A DNA stretch of 64,000 bases from Flavobacterium amniphilum (GCF_023634845.1 NZ_JAMLJL010000006.1:182389-246388), one strand, 5' to 3'. Positions 1 to 10,300 are shown, counted from the first letter of the stretch. Numbers and translations are program-made. Notes: generated by a model not told the origin, from the sequence alone.

Positions 1-88
1 TTTCTGTTTTTCCTAATACAAAATCTTTGCTTTGGGCATTTGAGAAAATAGAAATAATTAAAAATAAGGCTGGTAGTATTCTTTTCAT
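1..88 (-). CDS. Exported protein, N-terminal fragment only
   Basis: The minus strand reads from an ATG at 88 to the window edge without a stop. The first residues form a typical signal peptide: a short basic start (MKR), a hydrophobic core and a likely SNAQ cleavage site near residue 19. Only 29 residues are in the window, so no function can be given; an exported protein is all the sequence supports. It follows mazG (stop at 103) on the same strand with a 14-bp gap, so it may be the last gene of that group. Confidence 0.55.
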   Translation of the reverse strand, partial: MKRILPALFLIISIFSNAQSKDFVLGKTE

Positions 89-102
89 TATATAGTATTT
101 AT

Positions 103-876
103 TTATAACCGCTTAGCTTCTTCCCAAAACACATCCATTTCGGCCAGTGTCATATCCGAAAGGTTTTTCCCCAATTCACCAGCCTTGCTTTCCAGGTAGG
201 TAAATCGCTTTATGAATTTTTTATTAGTACGTTCCAAGGCGTCTTCAGGGTTGATTTTAAGGAATCTAGCATAGTTAATCATCGAAAACAATACATCTCC
301 GAATTCTGCTTCTATCTTATCCTGATTGCCATCCCGGACTTCGTGTTGTAATTCGCTTAATTCTTCCTGGACTTTTCCCCATACCTGATGGGGTTCTTCC
401 CAATCAAACCCTACTCCTTTTACCTTGTCCTGAATACGGCTCGCTTTCACCAAAGCAGGCAACCCGTTTGGAACTCCTTCCAAAACAGATTTTTTTCCTT
501 CCTTTAATTTTAGTTTTTCCCAATTTTGTTTTACTTCTTCTTCATCGGCCACAACTACATCGCCATAAATATGCGGGTGTCTGTGAATCAGTTTATCACA
601 TATATCATTGGCAACATCGGCCATATCAAAACTTTTGGATTCACTTCCTATTTTGGCATAGAAAATAATATGCAGCAATAAATCCCCAAGTTCCTTTTTT
701 ACTTCATTCAGATCATTATTTAAAATCGCGTCGCCTAATTCATAAGTTTCCTCAATGGTTAAATGACGTAATGATTGCAGTGTTTGTTTCTTATCCCATG
801 GACATTTTTCACGCAAATCATCCATAATATCGAGTAAGCGGTTAAAAGCATCCAATTGTTGCTGACGTGTGTTCAT
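103..876 (-). CDS. mazG: Nucleoside triphosphate pyrophosphohydrolase MazG
   Basis: A house-cleaning NTP pyrophosphatase that hydrolyses (d)NTPs to NMP and PPi. Both tandem MazG domains of the long (~260 aa) form are visible. The N-terminal one carries the EETYELGDAI metal-binding helix followed by ELGDLLLHIIFYAKI. The C-terminal one carries EELSELQHEV and EFGDVLFSMINYARF. I start it at the ATG at 874-876 (257 aa, beginning MNTRQQQ), where family homology begins. A longer frame reaches 945, but its first 23 codons run into the terminator hairpin of the upstream gene. It is the downstream member of a minus-strand group with def and a DUF5606 gene. The identification is secure. Confidence 0.95.
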   Translation of the reverse strand: MNTRQQQLDAFNRLLDIMDDLREKCPWDKKQTLQSLRHLTIEETYELGDAILNNDLNEVKKELGDLLLHIIFYAKIGSESKSFDMADVANDICDKLIHRHPHIYGDVVVADEEEVKQNWEKLKLKEGKKSVLEGVPNGLPALVKASRIQDKVKGVGFDWEEPHQVWGKVQEELSELQHEVRDGNQDKIEAEFGDVLFSMINYARFLKINPEDALERTNKKFIKRFTYLESKAGELGKNLSDMTLAEMDVFWEEAKRL

Positions 877-936
877 AAAAACGATTTTACTTCGTATGGT
901 TTGACCTAAAGATCTGATGTGTGTAAAAATAACAAA

Positions 937-963
937 TCCTGCCATTGGATACCAGTGGCAGGA
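937..963 (-). terminator. Intrinsic terminator after the DUF5606 gene
   Basis: TCCTGCCA (937-944) and TGGCAGGA (956-963) form a perfect 8-bp stem with an 11-nt loop. On the minus strand it is followed by a T-rich tract (complement of 924-936). It lies 24 bp beyond the stop of the DUF5606 gene and supports starting mazG downstream at 876. Confidence 0.8.
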
Positions 964-987
964 CTTATAATTATGTTAAATCTTTGA

Positions 988-1494
988 TTATTCTTTTGCT
1001 TTACTAGCTTTTGTTGCTTTGGGTTTTTTAGGCTTTTCTTCAGTAGCTTCTTCCGTTTTAGCAGCTTTCTTAGTTACTTTTTTTGGTGCTTCAGCTTCAA
1101 CTGCTGGAGTTTCTGCAACTGCATAACCTTTAGCCTGCAATACATTATACCAGTTTAACACCTTTTTGATATCAGAAGCATAAACTCTTTCCTGATCATA
1201 GTCAGGTAATATTTCAAGGAAATAAGCCATTAAAGCAGCCTTATCATCTTTCAAAACGGGCGCCGGACCTCCATTTTCTTTTGCTACAATTGCCTGCATC
1301 ACTTCCACAAGAGGTTTTTCTTCTGTGTAAGTATACATAGAAATTTCAGACAATAAACTAACGTTACTGCGCATACCAACAGTAATTTTTTTACCGTCTA
1401 ATAATGATTCTGCAACAAAACCGGTTCTCGTTTGCATTTTCAACTCATACAATCCCGGTTTTCCAGAAATAGCTAAAATTCTTTCTATTTTCAT
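988..1494 (-). CDS. DUF5606 family protein
   Basis: A 168-residue cytosolic protein. From memory it matches the Bacteroidetes family DUF5606, whose members start with MKIERILAISGKPGLYEL-like sequence and usually lie beside def and mazG, as here. Residues 1-130 are the conserved part. The last ~35 residues are a low-complexity Lys/Glu/Ala/Thr tail, which is common in this family and probably disordered. The gene begins 27 bp after def on the same strand and has its own terminator at 937-963. The molecular function is unknown to me; the conserved linkage to peptide deformylase is the only hint. Confidence 0.8.
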   Translation of the reverse strand: MKIERILAISGKPGLYELKMQTRTGFVAESLLDGKKITVGMRSNVSLLSEISMYTYTEEKPLVEVMQAIVAKENGGPAPVLKDDKAALMAYFLEILPDYDQERVYASDIKKVLNWYNVLQAKGYAVAETPAVEAEAPKKVTKKAAKTEEATEEKPKKPKATKASKAKE

Positions 1495-1521
1495 TTTTGT
1501 AATTCTATATTGTTCAATTAG

Positions 1522-2112
1522 TTATCTTCCTTTTTTTGGTGCTGCAAAACGCATACGGTAATCAGGACGTGATTTACCTTCCATTATATTTTGCAATTTC
1601 TTTTTAATCAACGTTTTTTTCAACATCGATATTTTATCCGTAAACAAAACACCTTCGATATGATCATATTCGTGCTGAATCACACGAGCAATCAAACCGT
1701 CGTAAATTTCGGTTTTTTTCTCGAAATTCTCATCAAAATATTCGATGGTAATTTTTTCTTTTCTATAAACATCTTCACGAACATCGGGAATACTCAAACA
1801 ACCTTCATTAAAACCCCATTCTTCACCTTCTTCTTTCACAATTTTTGCATTAATGAATGTTTTTTTGAAGCCTTTTAATTGTTTAGCTTCTTCTTTCGAC
1901 AAATCATCACTGTCACTGAAAGGTTCAGTATCCACAATAAACAAACGTATTGCCAGACCTACCTGTGGTGCAGCCAGACCAACTCCATGTGCATTGTACA
2001 TGGTTTCATACATGTTTGCGATTACTTCGTTTAAATTAGGATAATCTTGGGTTATGTCTTCACCTACTTTTCGAAGTACAGGATCCCCATAACCTACAAT
2101 TGGATAAATCAT
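1522..2112 (-). CDS. def: Peptide deformylase
   Basis: A metallo-hydrolase that removes the N-formyl group from nascent proteins. All three family motifs are present in 196 residues: GVGLAAPQVG (motif 1), EGCLSIP (motif 2, metal-ligand Cys) and QHEYDHIEGVLF (motif 3, HExxH with two metal His and the catalytic Glu). The N-terminus MIYPIVGYGDPVLR is the usual Bacteroidetes start, so the ATG at 2112 is confident. It lies between mqo and the DUF5606 gene on the minus strand. Confidence 0.97.
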   Translation of the reverse strand: MIYPIVGYGDPVLRKVGEDITQDYPNLNEVIANMYETMYNAHGVGLAAPQVGLAIRLFIVDTEPFSDSDDLSKEEAKQLKGFKKTFINAKIVKEEGEEWGFNEGCLSIPDVREDVYRKEKITIEYFDENFEKKTEIYDGLIARVIQHEYDHIEGVLFTDKISMLKKTLIKKKLQNIMEGKSRPDYRMRFAAPKKGR

Positions 2113-2219
2113 TTTTACATTTATTAGAGCGTATTTCCAACCGGCTTATCTTAAACTGATAATGCCACTTCAATTCTACGCATTTTAAATTCAGAATGCA
2201 AAAATAAATAAATTTCGAA

Positions 2220-3716
2220 TTAAACGTTCAATTTTAATACTTCATTGGTCTTTTTTCTTACATCCTGACACAAGTCCGCATTATCATTGAGTTTTTGACC
2301 AAAAGAAGGAATCATTTCTTTCAATTTAGCCTGCCATTCAGGTGAATTGTATTGTTCAGGGAAACATTTTGCGATCAACTCAATCATAATGGAAGTCGCT
2401 GTTGAAGCTCCGGGAGAAGCTCCCAATAAAACAGCAAGTGAACCGTCAGCAGACGAAACGACTTCAGTACCAAATTCAAGCACACCGTTTCCGTCTTTAT
2501 CTTTTTTAATAACCTGAACACGCTGTCCGGCTGTTTCCAGTACCCAATCCTCTTTTTTTGCTGAAGGAACATACTCTTTCAATGCCTTCATACGGTCTTT
2601 AGATGACTGGAAAACCTGTTCGATCAGATATTTAGTCAAAGGAATGTTTTTCATTCCCGCTCCCAGCATTGGTTTAATATTATCCAATTCAATGGACTTA
2701 ATTAAGTCAAAATATGAACCGCTCTTCAGGAATTTTGTTGAAAAACCTGCATACGGCCCGAACAGTAATTCCTTTTTACCATTAATGACACGGGTATCGA
2801 TGTGCGGAACCGACATAGGCGGCGCACCAACAGATGCTTTACCGTAAACTTTCACGGCATGTTTTTCGATTACTTCCGGATTTGTACATTTAAGCCATTG
2901 TCCGCTTACCGGGAAACCTCCATAACCGTGTCCTTCCGGAATATTAGCTTTTTCAAGTAACAATAACGAACCACCACCGGCACCAATAAATACGAACGGT
3001 GTATAAATGCGTTTTTTATCTCCGGTTGTTAAATTTTTAGTTTTAATTCTCCATCTACCATCACTTTTCTTTTTGATTTTGTAAACGTCATGATTAAAGT
3101 GGATGGAAACTCCGTCAAGACTTTCCAGGTATTTAAATATACTTCTTGTCAAAGCACCAAAATTTACATCGGTACCATATTTCATCGAAGTTGCCGCAAT
3201 TTGTTCTTTTTCTTTTCGGTTTTCCATCACCAAAGGTGCCCATTCTTTTATAACATCGGCATCTTCAGTATATATCATCTCCTTGAACAATTCGAAGTTC
3301 TGCAATGCATCGAAACGTCTTTTAAGGTAACTCACGTTATCCTCACCCCAAACAAAACTTAGGTGCGGTACACTTTTGATAAAACTTTCAGGGTTTTTCA
3401 ACAATCCTTTTTCAACCAAATAAGACCAAAACTGCCTTGAAACCTCAAATGCTTCCGAAATTTTCACCGCTTTACCAGTATCAATTGAACCGTCTTCCTG
3501 TTCCGGAGTATAATTCAATTCACAAAAAGCAGCGTGTCCTGTACCAGCGTTATTCCATGCGTCAGAGCTTTCGGCAGCAGCCACATCCAGGCGTTCGTAA
3601 ATTTCTATTTTTAAATCGGGTTGTAATTCTTTGAGTAATAGTCCTAAAGTGGCGCTCATGATACCGGCACCAATCAATACTACATCTGTTTCAGTTGCGG
3701 GAGTTGTTGTTGTCAT
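2220..3716 (-). CDS. mqo: Malate:quinone oxidoreductase
   Basis: A membrane-associated FAD enzyme that oxidises malate to oxaloacetate and reduces quinone, the NAD-independent route in the TCA cycle. The 498-residue length is normal. The dinucleotide-binding motif GAGIMSATLG is near residue 17, and the C-terminal half carries the conserved segments ETAGQRVQVIKKD and LLGASPGASTATSIM. It lies between ruvX and def, both on the minus strand, and has its own -7 box at 3734-3741, so it is probably transcribed independently. Identification is secure. Confidence 0.96.
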   Translation of the reverse strand: MTTTTPATETDVVLIGAGIMSATLGLLLKELQPDLKIEIYERLDVAAAESSDAWNNAGTGHAAFCELNYTPEQEDGSIDTGKAVKISEAFEVSRQFWSYLVEKGLLKNPESFIKSVPHLSFVWGEDNVSYLKRRFDALQNFELFKEMIYTEDADVIKEWAPLVMENRKEKEQIAATSMKYGTDVNFGALTRSIFKYLESLDGVSIHFNHDVYKIKKKSDGRWRIKTKNLTTGDKKRIYTPFVFIGAGGGSLLLLEKANIPEGHGYGGFPVSGQWLKCTNPEVIEKHAVKVYGKASVGAPPMSVPHIDTRVINGKKELLFGPYAGFSTKFLKSGSYFDLIKSIELDNIKPMLGAGMKNIPLTKYLIEQVFQSSKDRMKALKEYVPSAKKEDWVLETAGQRVQVIKKDKDGNGVLEFGTEVVSSADGSLAVLLGASPGASTATSIMIELIAKCFPEQYNSPEWQAKLKEMIPSFGQKLNDNADLCQDVRKKTNEVLKLNV

Positions 3717-3733
3717 TTTCTTGAATTATACTG

Positions 3734-3741
3734 CAAAGATA
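3734..3741 (-). promoter_or_regulatory. -7 box (TATCTTTG) upstream of mqo
   Basis: On the minus strand TATCTTTG fits the Bacteroidetes -7 consensus TAnnTTTG. It lies 18 bp upstream of the mqo ATG. No clear -33 element was identified at ideal spacing. Confidence 0.6.
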
Positions 3742-3810
3742 GTTCCTAAAAAGCAAAACTTATCTTAATTTCCAAGTGATTACAAATTTTTCAAAAATTG
3801 TTAAAAAACC

Positions 3811-4227
3811 CTATATCATTTTTCGGGTTAAATAATCCCTTAGCATAATTGTTGCGGAAATTTCATCAATCAGCGCTTTATTTTGACGTTGTTTCTTTTT
3901 GAGTCCACTGTCAATCATCGTTTGAAAAGCCATTTTTGAAGTAAAGCGTTCATCAACCCTGACAACCGGCATTTCGGGAAACAATTCTTTGAATTTTGCC
4001 ACAAAAGCTTCTATTATGGGAGTACTTTCAGAAGGTTGTCCGTTCATTTGTTTCGGTTCACCGATAAGGACTTTAAAAACATCTTCTTTGGTAAAATAAT
4101 CCGAAAGGAAAGTCAGAACCGTTTCCGAAGGAATGGTCGTCAGTCCCGATGCAATTATCTGCAGTTCGTCGGTTACGGCTAATCCCGTACGCTTCATTCC
4201 ATAATCGATAGCAAGAATTCTTGGCAT
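3811..4227 (-). CDS. ruvX: Putative pre-16S rRNA nuclease / Holliday junction resolvase-like YqgF
   Basis: A 138-residue RNase H-fold protein of the YqgF/RuvX family, implicated in 16S rRNA 5'-end maturation. The N-terminus MPRILAIDYGMKRTGLA contains the first catalytic Asp, GEPKQMNG is the conserved mid-segment, and VDERFTS with the later ALIDEISA segment supplies the other acidic residues. Length and motifs are typical. A -7 box lies 17 bp upstream. Confidence 0.93.
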   Translation of the reverse strand: MPRILAIDYGMKRTGLAVTDELQIIASGLTTIPSETVLTFLSDYFTKEDVFKVLIGEPKQMNGQPSESTPIIEAFVAKFKELFPEMPVVRVDERFTSKMAFQTMIDSGLKKKQRQNKALIDEISATIMLRDYLTRKMI

Positions 4228-4243
4228 AATTTAAATCTTTGTG

Positions 4244-4251
4244 CAAAGGTA
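4244..4251 (-). promoter_or_regulatory. -7 box (TACCTTTG) upstream of ruvX
   Basis: TACCTTTG on the minus strand matches TAnnTTTG and lies 17 bp before the ruvX start codon, the usual distance for Flavobacterium promoters. Confidence 0.6.
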
Positions 4252-4320
4252 GTGCTTTTCCGGCCTTTGTGTTTTAAATATCTGCTCCAATAATCTACTA
4301 TTTTGACCTTGAAAACAATA

Positions 4321-4348
4321 AAGCCTCCATTTTTACAAATGAAGGCTT
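4321..4348 (-). terminator. Terminator of T9SS module 1
   Basis: AAGCCTCCATTT and AAATGAAGGCTT form a 12-bp stem with one mismatch (a G-T pair when read on the minus strand) and a 4-nt loop. It is followed on the minus strand by a T-rich stretch. It lies 30 bp after the OmpA gene stop and closes the adhesin-PorP-OmpA operon. Confidence 0.75.
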
Positions 4349-4377
4349 TAACACATAAAAATCTGCCTTATTATTGC

Positions 4378-6315
4378 TTATTTTTCAACGATAATAAAGT
4401 CTGACCTCCTGTTTCCAAAATGTTCTTCTTCTGAACATTTAACCCCGTTTTTACATTTGTTTTTCAAACGGGTTTCTCCAAAACCTACAGCACTTTCAAT
4501 CCGGTCAGCAGAAATTCCTTTAGACAGAATATAAGTCTGCGTCGATTTAGCCCGGTTATCGGAAAGCTTAAGGTTATAAAGATCTTTTCCTCTTGAATCT
4601 GTATGCGATTCGATTCTGATTTTAACTTTAGGGAAATTCGTCATCACATAAACCACTTTATCCAGTTCGGTTGCGGCCTGTGATGTAATATCCCATTTGT
4701 CATAATCGAAGAAAATAGGATTGATATCAATTTTTTCATTTCCGTTATCTTTTACAACAAAATCTTCCAATTTGCCCAACTCAAAATCGATTTTGTGCAC
4801 ATCTCCGTCCTTACTACCTAACACAACTTCTTTTTCCAAAGTACTGTAACCCGGTTTGGAAGCTATGAATTTATAAGTACCATTACAAGGATTTTTGATT
4901 TCATATTTCCCGGAAACATCTGTAAAACCTTCCTGTTTAAGATCTCCGAAAGAATCCAGCACTTTAACCGAAACCTCATGAAGCGCTTCTTTACTTTTGG
5001 CATTCACAACACTTCCGGCCACAAACTCGTAGCAATCAGGAGCTTTTTTGGTAAAATAATAAATATCATCATCTCCTTTTCCGGTATCCCTGTTGGATGA
5101 AAAATAGCCATATTTTGATTTTGGTTCAATGATAAACGAAAAGTCATCTTTATTACTGTTAACAGGTTCACCCAAATTTTTAGGATCAGAAAAATCCCTT
5201 CCGTTGAATTTGGATTCAAAAATATCCAAACCGCCAAATCCGTAGTGGCCTTCCGATGAAAAATAAAATTTTCCCTCATTGTAAAAAGGAAACATTTCCC
5301 TTCCTATCGTGTTGATTTTTGGGCCGAGATTTTTAGGCGAGCTTGTTTTTCCATCCGGAAAAACCTCAACCATGTAAATATCTGTTTCACCGAATCCACC
5401 GGGCATATCCGATACAAAAAACAACCATTTACCATCCGGACTTAAAGCAGGATGTCCCACACTGTATTCTAAGCTGTTAAAAAACAGTTTTTCAGATTTT
5501 GCTACTTTTTCATTTTCCAAATCCGATTTAATAATCTGAAAATTGTTGACACCCTGCTTGTCATTTTTCAATTTATTGGTATTCCCTTTTAGCGTGTTAG
5601 TCGTGTAGTAAAACGTTTTCAAATCCTCCGAAAAAGAAACAGTGGCATCATGGTATTTAGATGCAATTTCGGTCAGAAAAGGCTGCTCATTTGTTAAAGT
5701 CCCATCCGAAAGATTCCTGTCGGCCACATACATCGTTAAATAAGGCTGCTCATTCCATGAATATATTTTTTTATCAACTCCGGCTACTTCTTTTGCTGAA
5801 GAATAGACCAGTTTATTTCCATAAAAAGCTGTTCCGAAATCGGAATTCGGGCTATTAACATCCAAATTCCTGATTTGATAAAGCGAACCTTTTTGTGCGA
5901 GACTGTCCAAATGCTTTTGGTTAAATGTAAAATACCTGGATGCCGAATTGTCATTTTTCCTTTTCAGCATTTCTTTGGTAATCGCATTTGCTTTATCATA
6001 ATCCCTTACACTGCGCAAAGCCTGCGTATAACGTAACAGATATAATTCCGATAAATTTTGTTGTCCCTGAATGTCATACAGTTTCTGATACCAGGTTAAA
6101 GCTTTACGCATATCATTCAGATTATAATATGTATCGGCAATATTTGATATCGTTTGTGTAGACAAATCAGGATTTTTCTCTAAATATTCTTCATACAGCT
6201 TTGACGCTTCAACATATGACATATCATTAAACATTTCATCTGCTGCTTTGAGCTTTTGCTGTCCGTAAAATATACTGGTAAATAAAACCAAGCTAAGTGT
6301 TAATGCTTTTCTCAT
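4378..6315 (-). CDS. PorE-like OmpA family protein (TPR, PD40/WD40-like repeats, OmpA domain)
   Basis: A 645-residue exported protein with signal peptide (MRKALTLSLVLFTSIFYGQ). The order is: TPR-like repeats (residues ~20-130); a beta-propeller of PD40-type repeats (LSPDGKWLFFVSDMPGGFG, YFSSEGHYGFGGLDIF, YFSSNRDTGKGDDDIY); a carboxypeptidase-regulatory-like fold (~430-520); and a C-terminal OmpA domain (FFDYDKWDIT, SHTDSRGKDLYNLKLSDNRA) that should bind peptidoglycan. This is the domain order of PorE of the T9SS. It lies 11 bp after the porP/sprF-like gene and is the last gene of the module. Its likely role is to tether the PorP/SprF-adhesin assembly to the cell wall; that role is inferred from PorE. 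A paralogue of nearly equal length lies at 59207-61138. Confidence 0.88.
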   Translation of the reverse strand: MRKALTLSLVLFTSIFYGQQKLKAADEMFNDMSYVEASKLYEEYLEKNPDLSTQTISNIADTYYNLNDMRKALTWYQKLYDIQGQQNLSELYLLRYTQALRSVRDYDKANAITKEMLKRKNDNSASRYFTFNQKHLDSLAQKGSLYQIRNLDVNSPNSDFGTAFYGNKLVYSSAKEVAGVDKKIYSWNEQPYLTMYVADRNLSDGTLTNEQPFLTEIASKYHDATVSFSEDLKTFYYTTNTLKGNTNKLKNDKQGVNNFQIIKSDLENEKVAKSEKLFFNSLEYSVGHPALSPDGKWLFFVSDMPGGFGETDIYMVEVFPDGKTSSPKNLGPKINTIGREMFPFYNEGKFYFSSEGHYGFGGLDIFESKFNGRDFSDPKNLGEPVNSNKDDFSFIIEPKSKYGYFSSNRDTGKGDDDIYYFTKKAPDCYEFVAGSVVNAKSKEALHEVSVKVLDSFGDLKQEGFTDVSGKYEIKNPCNGTYKFIASKPGYSTLEKEVVLGSKDGDVHKIDFELGKLEDFVVKDNGNEKIDINPIFFDYDKWDITSQAATELDKVVYVMTNFPKVKIRIESHTDSRGKDLYNLKLSDNRAKSTQTYILSKGISADRIESAVGFGETRLKNKCKNGVKCSEEEHFGNRRSDFIIVEK

Positions 6316-6326
6316 AATGTTTGGTG

Positions 6327-7247
6327 TTAGAAAAATCTTGGAGATTTTATTGTAGATGTTTTTCGAGGCAACTGATAGCGTAAAATAATTTCATGCGTAC
6401 CATCATTATACTTGTTTAATTCGGTAACCGTATAATCGAATGAATATCCAAGGAAAAAACCTTCAGAAATCTGAAATCCTGCCAAAGCACTCACCGAGTC
6501 ATCCCATCTGTAAGAAGCACCAAGGGTTAATTTTTCTTTTATCAGAAAATTTGCCGAAACATCAGTAGACAATGGTGATCCTTTAACCGCTTTAACCAAC
6601 AAAGAAGGCTTAAATTTCAAACTGCTTGATAAATCAAACACATAACCTCCAATGAAATAATAATGTAATTGATCTGAAATAACAGATTCCTGAATATCAT
6701 CATAATAATCATTACGTAAGAAGTTCGGCACTGATAAACCTGCATACCATTTCTCAGAATAAAGGTAGGCACCGGCACCAAGCACTCCCATCATTTTATT
6801 ATTTACATTGGTATTCAACAAGACATCATCACTATCGTAAAAACGTCCTTTAGACCAGTCTATATTGAGCATTCTTACACCCGCTTTCATTCCGAAAGCT
6901 AATTTTGCCGATTCATTCAATTCAATTGCATAGGATAAGTTACTCGCTAATGTTTGCTCGCTTGACGGCCCCAGATCATCACTGATAATATTGAATCCGA
7001 GTCCGATATTTCTGTTAGCCAAAGGAAAATGCACCCCGAGTGTTCCGGTTTTGGGAGAACCTTCAATATTCACCCATTGTTTCCTCAATAAAAGATTAGC
7101 TTCAAATACTCCCACAGATCCTGTATAACCTGGGTTTACCATCATAGTATTATACATGTATTGCGTATATTCCGGATTTTGCTGCGCTATGCTATTTTGC
7201 ATGCAGAAGAACATGCATAAGAATAAAACATAACTTGCTTTTTTCAT
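6327..7247 (-). CDS. Type IX secretion membrane protein, PorP/SprF family
   Basis: An outer-membrane beta-barrel protein of the PorP/SprF family. In Flavobacterium johnsoniae SprF is needed for secretion of its neighbouring adhesin SprB. Family hallmarks are the mature N-terminus QQNPEYTQYMYNTMMVNPGYTGS, here split by the signal-peptide cleavage at SIAQ, the internal RKQWVNIEGSP, and a C-terminus of alternating strands ending SPRFF. I prefer the ATG at 7247 (MKKASY), which gives a standard signal peptide; an in-frame ATG four codons upstream (7259) is also possible. It lies between its presumed client, the type B adhesin, and a PorE-like OmpA protein. A paralogue is at 61153-62070. Confidence 0.9.
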   Translation of the reverse strand: MKKASYVLFLCMFFCMQNSIAQQNPEYTQYMYNTMMVNPGYTGSVGVFEANLLLRKQWVNIEGSPKTGTLGVHFPLANRNIGLGFNIISDDLGPSSEQTLASNLSYAIELNESAKLAFGMKAGVRMLNIDWSKGRFYDSDDVLLNTNVNNKMMGVLGAGAYLYSEKWYAGLSVPNFLRNDYYDDIQESVISDQLHYYFIGGYVFDLSSSLKFKPSLLVKAVKGSPLSTDVSANFLIKEKLTLGASYRWDDSVSALAGFQISEGFFLGYSFDYTVTELNKYNDGTHEIILRYQLPRKTSTIKSPRFF

Positions 7248-7292
7248 ATTATTTATCATGTTGTTAGGATTTTATGTTAATAAAATAGAACA

Positions 7293-7323
7293 ATAATGAG
7301 ATAGCCAATGGCTATCTCATTAT
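7293..7323 (-). other. Intercistronic stem-loop overlapping the adhesin stop codon
   Basis: Positions 7293-7306 and 7310-7323 form a perfect 14-bp inverted repeat with a 3-nt spacer. On the minus-strand mRNA it contains the adhesin stop codon (TAG, 7314-7312) and precedes the PorP/SprF gene by ~45 nt. No U-run follows, so it is not a standard terminator; it may set relative expression or mRNA stability. The second module has an inverted repeat in the same place (62180-62217). Confidence 0.6.
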
Positions 7324-10300
7324 AAATAACCAGCCTGATTTAGCTATATTTAAAGCGCTATCCCCAGTTTCAAAAATGTAGTAGTATGTTCCTGTAGGCA
7401 ACATGTTTCCGCTAAATGTCCCATTCACATTCGCAATACCTTTCCAGTCATTTTTGTAACTATGCGTTTTAAATACAAGGTTTCCGTATCGGTTATAGAT
7501 TTCTAGATTATTATTCGGATAATCTTCTGCGCATTTAATATTGAAAAAATCATTAGAGCCATCTCCGTTTGGAGTAAATTCGTTAAAGACAGTCAAACAG
7601 GCGGCACCCGGCGCCACGCAACTCTCCACTACCAGATCAAATGTTGCTGAACTCAAAGTATTACAAACAGCTGTATTGGTGTAACTTACACTAACCGAAT
7701 TAGGTCCAAGCTGCGACCAATTTACTGTTACCGTAGAATCATTTGGTCCACCTCCACTTACGATTTGTCCACCAATTTCTATAGTCCAGAAATATTGACT
7801 CATATTAGGTTCTGTTCTATAGGTAACCGGTTCAAAAGCACAGGTTTTATCGGTATCATCATCAAGGGTTGCCTGACCGGCCGTATTGAAATCGACCGTT
7901 ATTGCCAAACGCGTCATACTTGAACAACCGGCACCATCAATAAGTCCGGCATAATATGTCATTCCGTCGACTAAAGGTGTAGAAGGCGCCACGACATTTC
8001 CTCCGTTTGGAGCGTCATACCAGATTACACCCGATTCGTTAACCTGAAGCGAGGCAACTGTAGGACTGTTATTTTCACAGAAAGTTTGAGTCGTATTATT
8101 GGTTGTTGGTGTTTGTCCTGTATTCAGGTTAGCTGCGATTGCCAAACGTGTAACAGATGAACATCCGCTTACTGGATCAGTGATTCCGGCATAGTAGATT
8201 CCTCCATCAACTAATAATGTTGAAGAAGCAAGAATTGTTCCGCCTGTTGGTGCATTGTACCAAATTACACCTGATTCATTCACCTGAAGTGAAGCAATTG
8301 TCGGGCTGTTTGACGCACAGAAATCCTGTGTTGCATCATTAGTTGTAGGAGTTAATACCGTATTCAGATTAACCTCAACAGCTAAAAGCAACGTACTTGA
8401 ACAACCACTTACAGGATCAGTAATTCCGGCATAATAAATGGCTCCGTCGATTAACAATGTTGAAGAAGCTAAAATATTTCCTCCAGTTGGCGCATCATAC
8501 CAAATTACACCCGATTCATTAACCTGAAGTGAAGCAACAGTTGGATTATTTGAAGCACAAAAATCTTGTGTCGCATCATTGGTTGTAGGCGGCAAAACTG
8601 TATTCAGATTAGCCTCAACAGCTAAACGTGTTGCGCTTGAACAACCACTCACAGGATCAGTAATTCCGGCATAATAAATGGCACCATCAACTAAAAGAGT
8701 CGAAGATGCGAGTACATTTCCGTTAATTGGAGCGTCGTACCAGATTACACCTGATTCATTCACCTGAAGTGAAGCCACAGTCGGATTAGCCGATTGACAG
8801 AAATCCTGTGTTGCATCATTGGTTGTTGGAGTCAGAACTGTATTCAGATCAACAGCTACAACTAATCTTATTGTACTGGTACAACCTGTAATTGGATCTG
8901 TCATTTCGCCATAATACATCATTCCGTCAATCAAAAGTGCCGAAGAAGGTATAACGTTTCCTCCTGTAGGCGCGTCATACCAGATTACACCTGATTCATT
9001 TACCTGAATCGAAGCAACTGTCGGATTAGCCGCTGAACAGAAATCCTGAGTAGAATCATTTGTAGTTGGAGTCAATCCTGTATTCAAGTTGACTTCAACT
9101 GCTAAACGCGATAAACTTGAACAACCACTTACCGGATCAGTAATTCCGGCGTAATAAATCATCCCGTCGATTAAAAGAGCAGCCATAGGCACAACGTTAC
9201 CACCACTTGGTGCATCATACCAAATTACTCCCGATTCATTCACCTGAAGTGAAGCTACAGTTGGATTAGACGACACACAAAAATCCTGCGTCGCGTCATT
9301 GGTTGTTGGCGTTAATATTTCAATAATTTGAACAGTTACTGCTTTCAATGTTCCGGGAGTATTCTGACAACTTACATCACTACTCATCGAAACATAGTAA
9401 GTATATGGACTGTTAACTGCGTTCAATCCTGAAATGGTTAATTGGCCCGAAGCGCTAATTACATAGGTTATTCCACTGAAAGTACCATTAGCGATAGGCA
9501 GTGAATAATCATTTGTAAAATACCATGCAAATACAGGGTTAGCCAAAACAGATGATGGCGTCAAAGTAGCGTTATTACCTAAACATATCTGGGCATTGTT
9601 TGCATTGATATCATTGGCCACAGAAAAAGGTAAAATAGTAAATGTTATTGATGCTCTGTCCGGTTGTGCTGATTGACAGAATTCTGTTGAACCAACTCCA
9701 ACATAATAAGTATATGTTCCCGGAAGCAATCCGTTTAACTGAAGCGAACTTGAATTTTGTCCGGGTATCAGAATTTGATTTGTTCCGTCAAAACTGTACC
9801 AATAGAAAACCGGATTTGTAACCGGAGGTACACTGTTTAATTGTGCGGTCAACAATACATCACCTGTTGCGCTACAAAAAACGGTATCTGTATCTGAATT
9901 AACCAAAACATTCGAAATTGAACCGTTTGGAGAAGAAGGCCGAACCGTTACCGTTACTTTTGTTCTCGATAAAACCTCACATCCTCCTCTAACCGGCTGT
10001 ACATAAAAAGTGTAAACTCCTGCTGCCAAATTAGAAGGAAGCGTGTATGAATTTCCGTTTGACAGAAGGTTTCCGCCAAATTCGGCATCATACCATTTAT
10101 ATGAAGTACAGTTATCGGCCTGAATTGCAACAGTCCCGCCCTGACAAACTTCAATGGTTGTACCAATTCCGTCAACAACTGTTACGGTTGCTTCCCTTCT
10201 TACATAATTAACCTGAAGGAAATCCAGAACATTGGCAGCACCTCCCAGTCTTATTTTCACCCTGTCATAAGGTGGTGATTGTGTATTTGAAGCAAAAACG

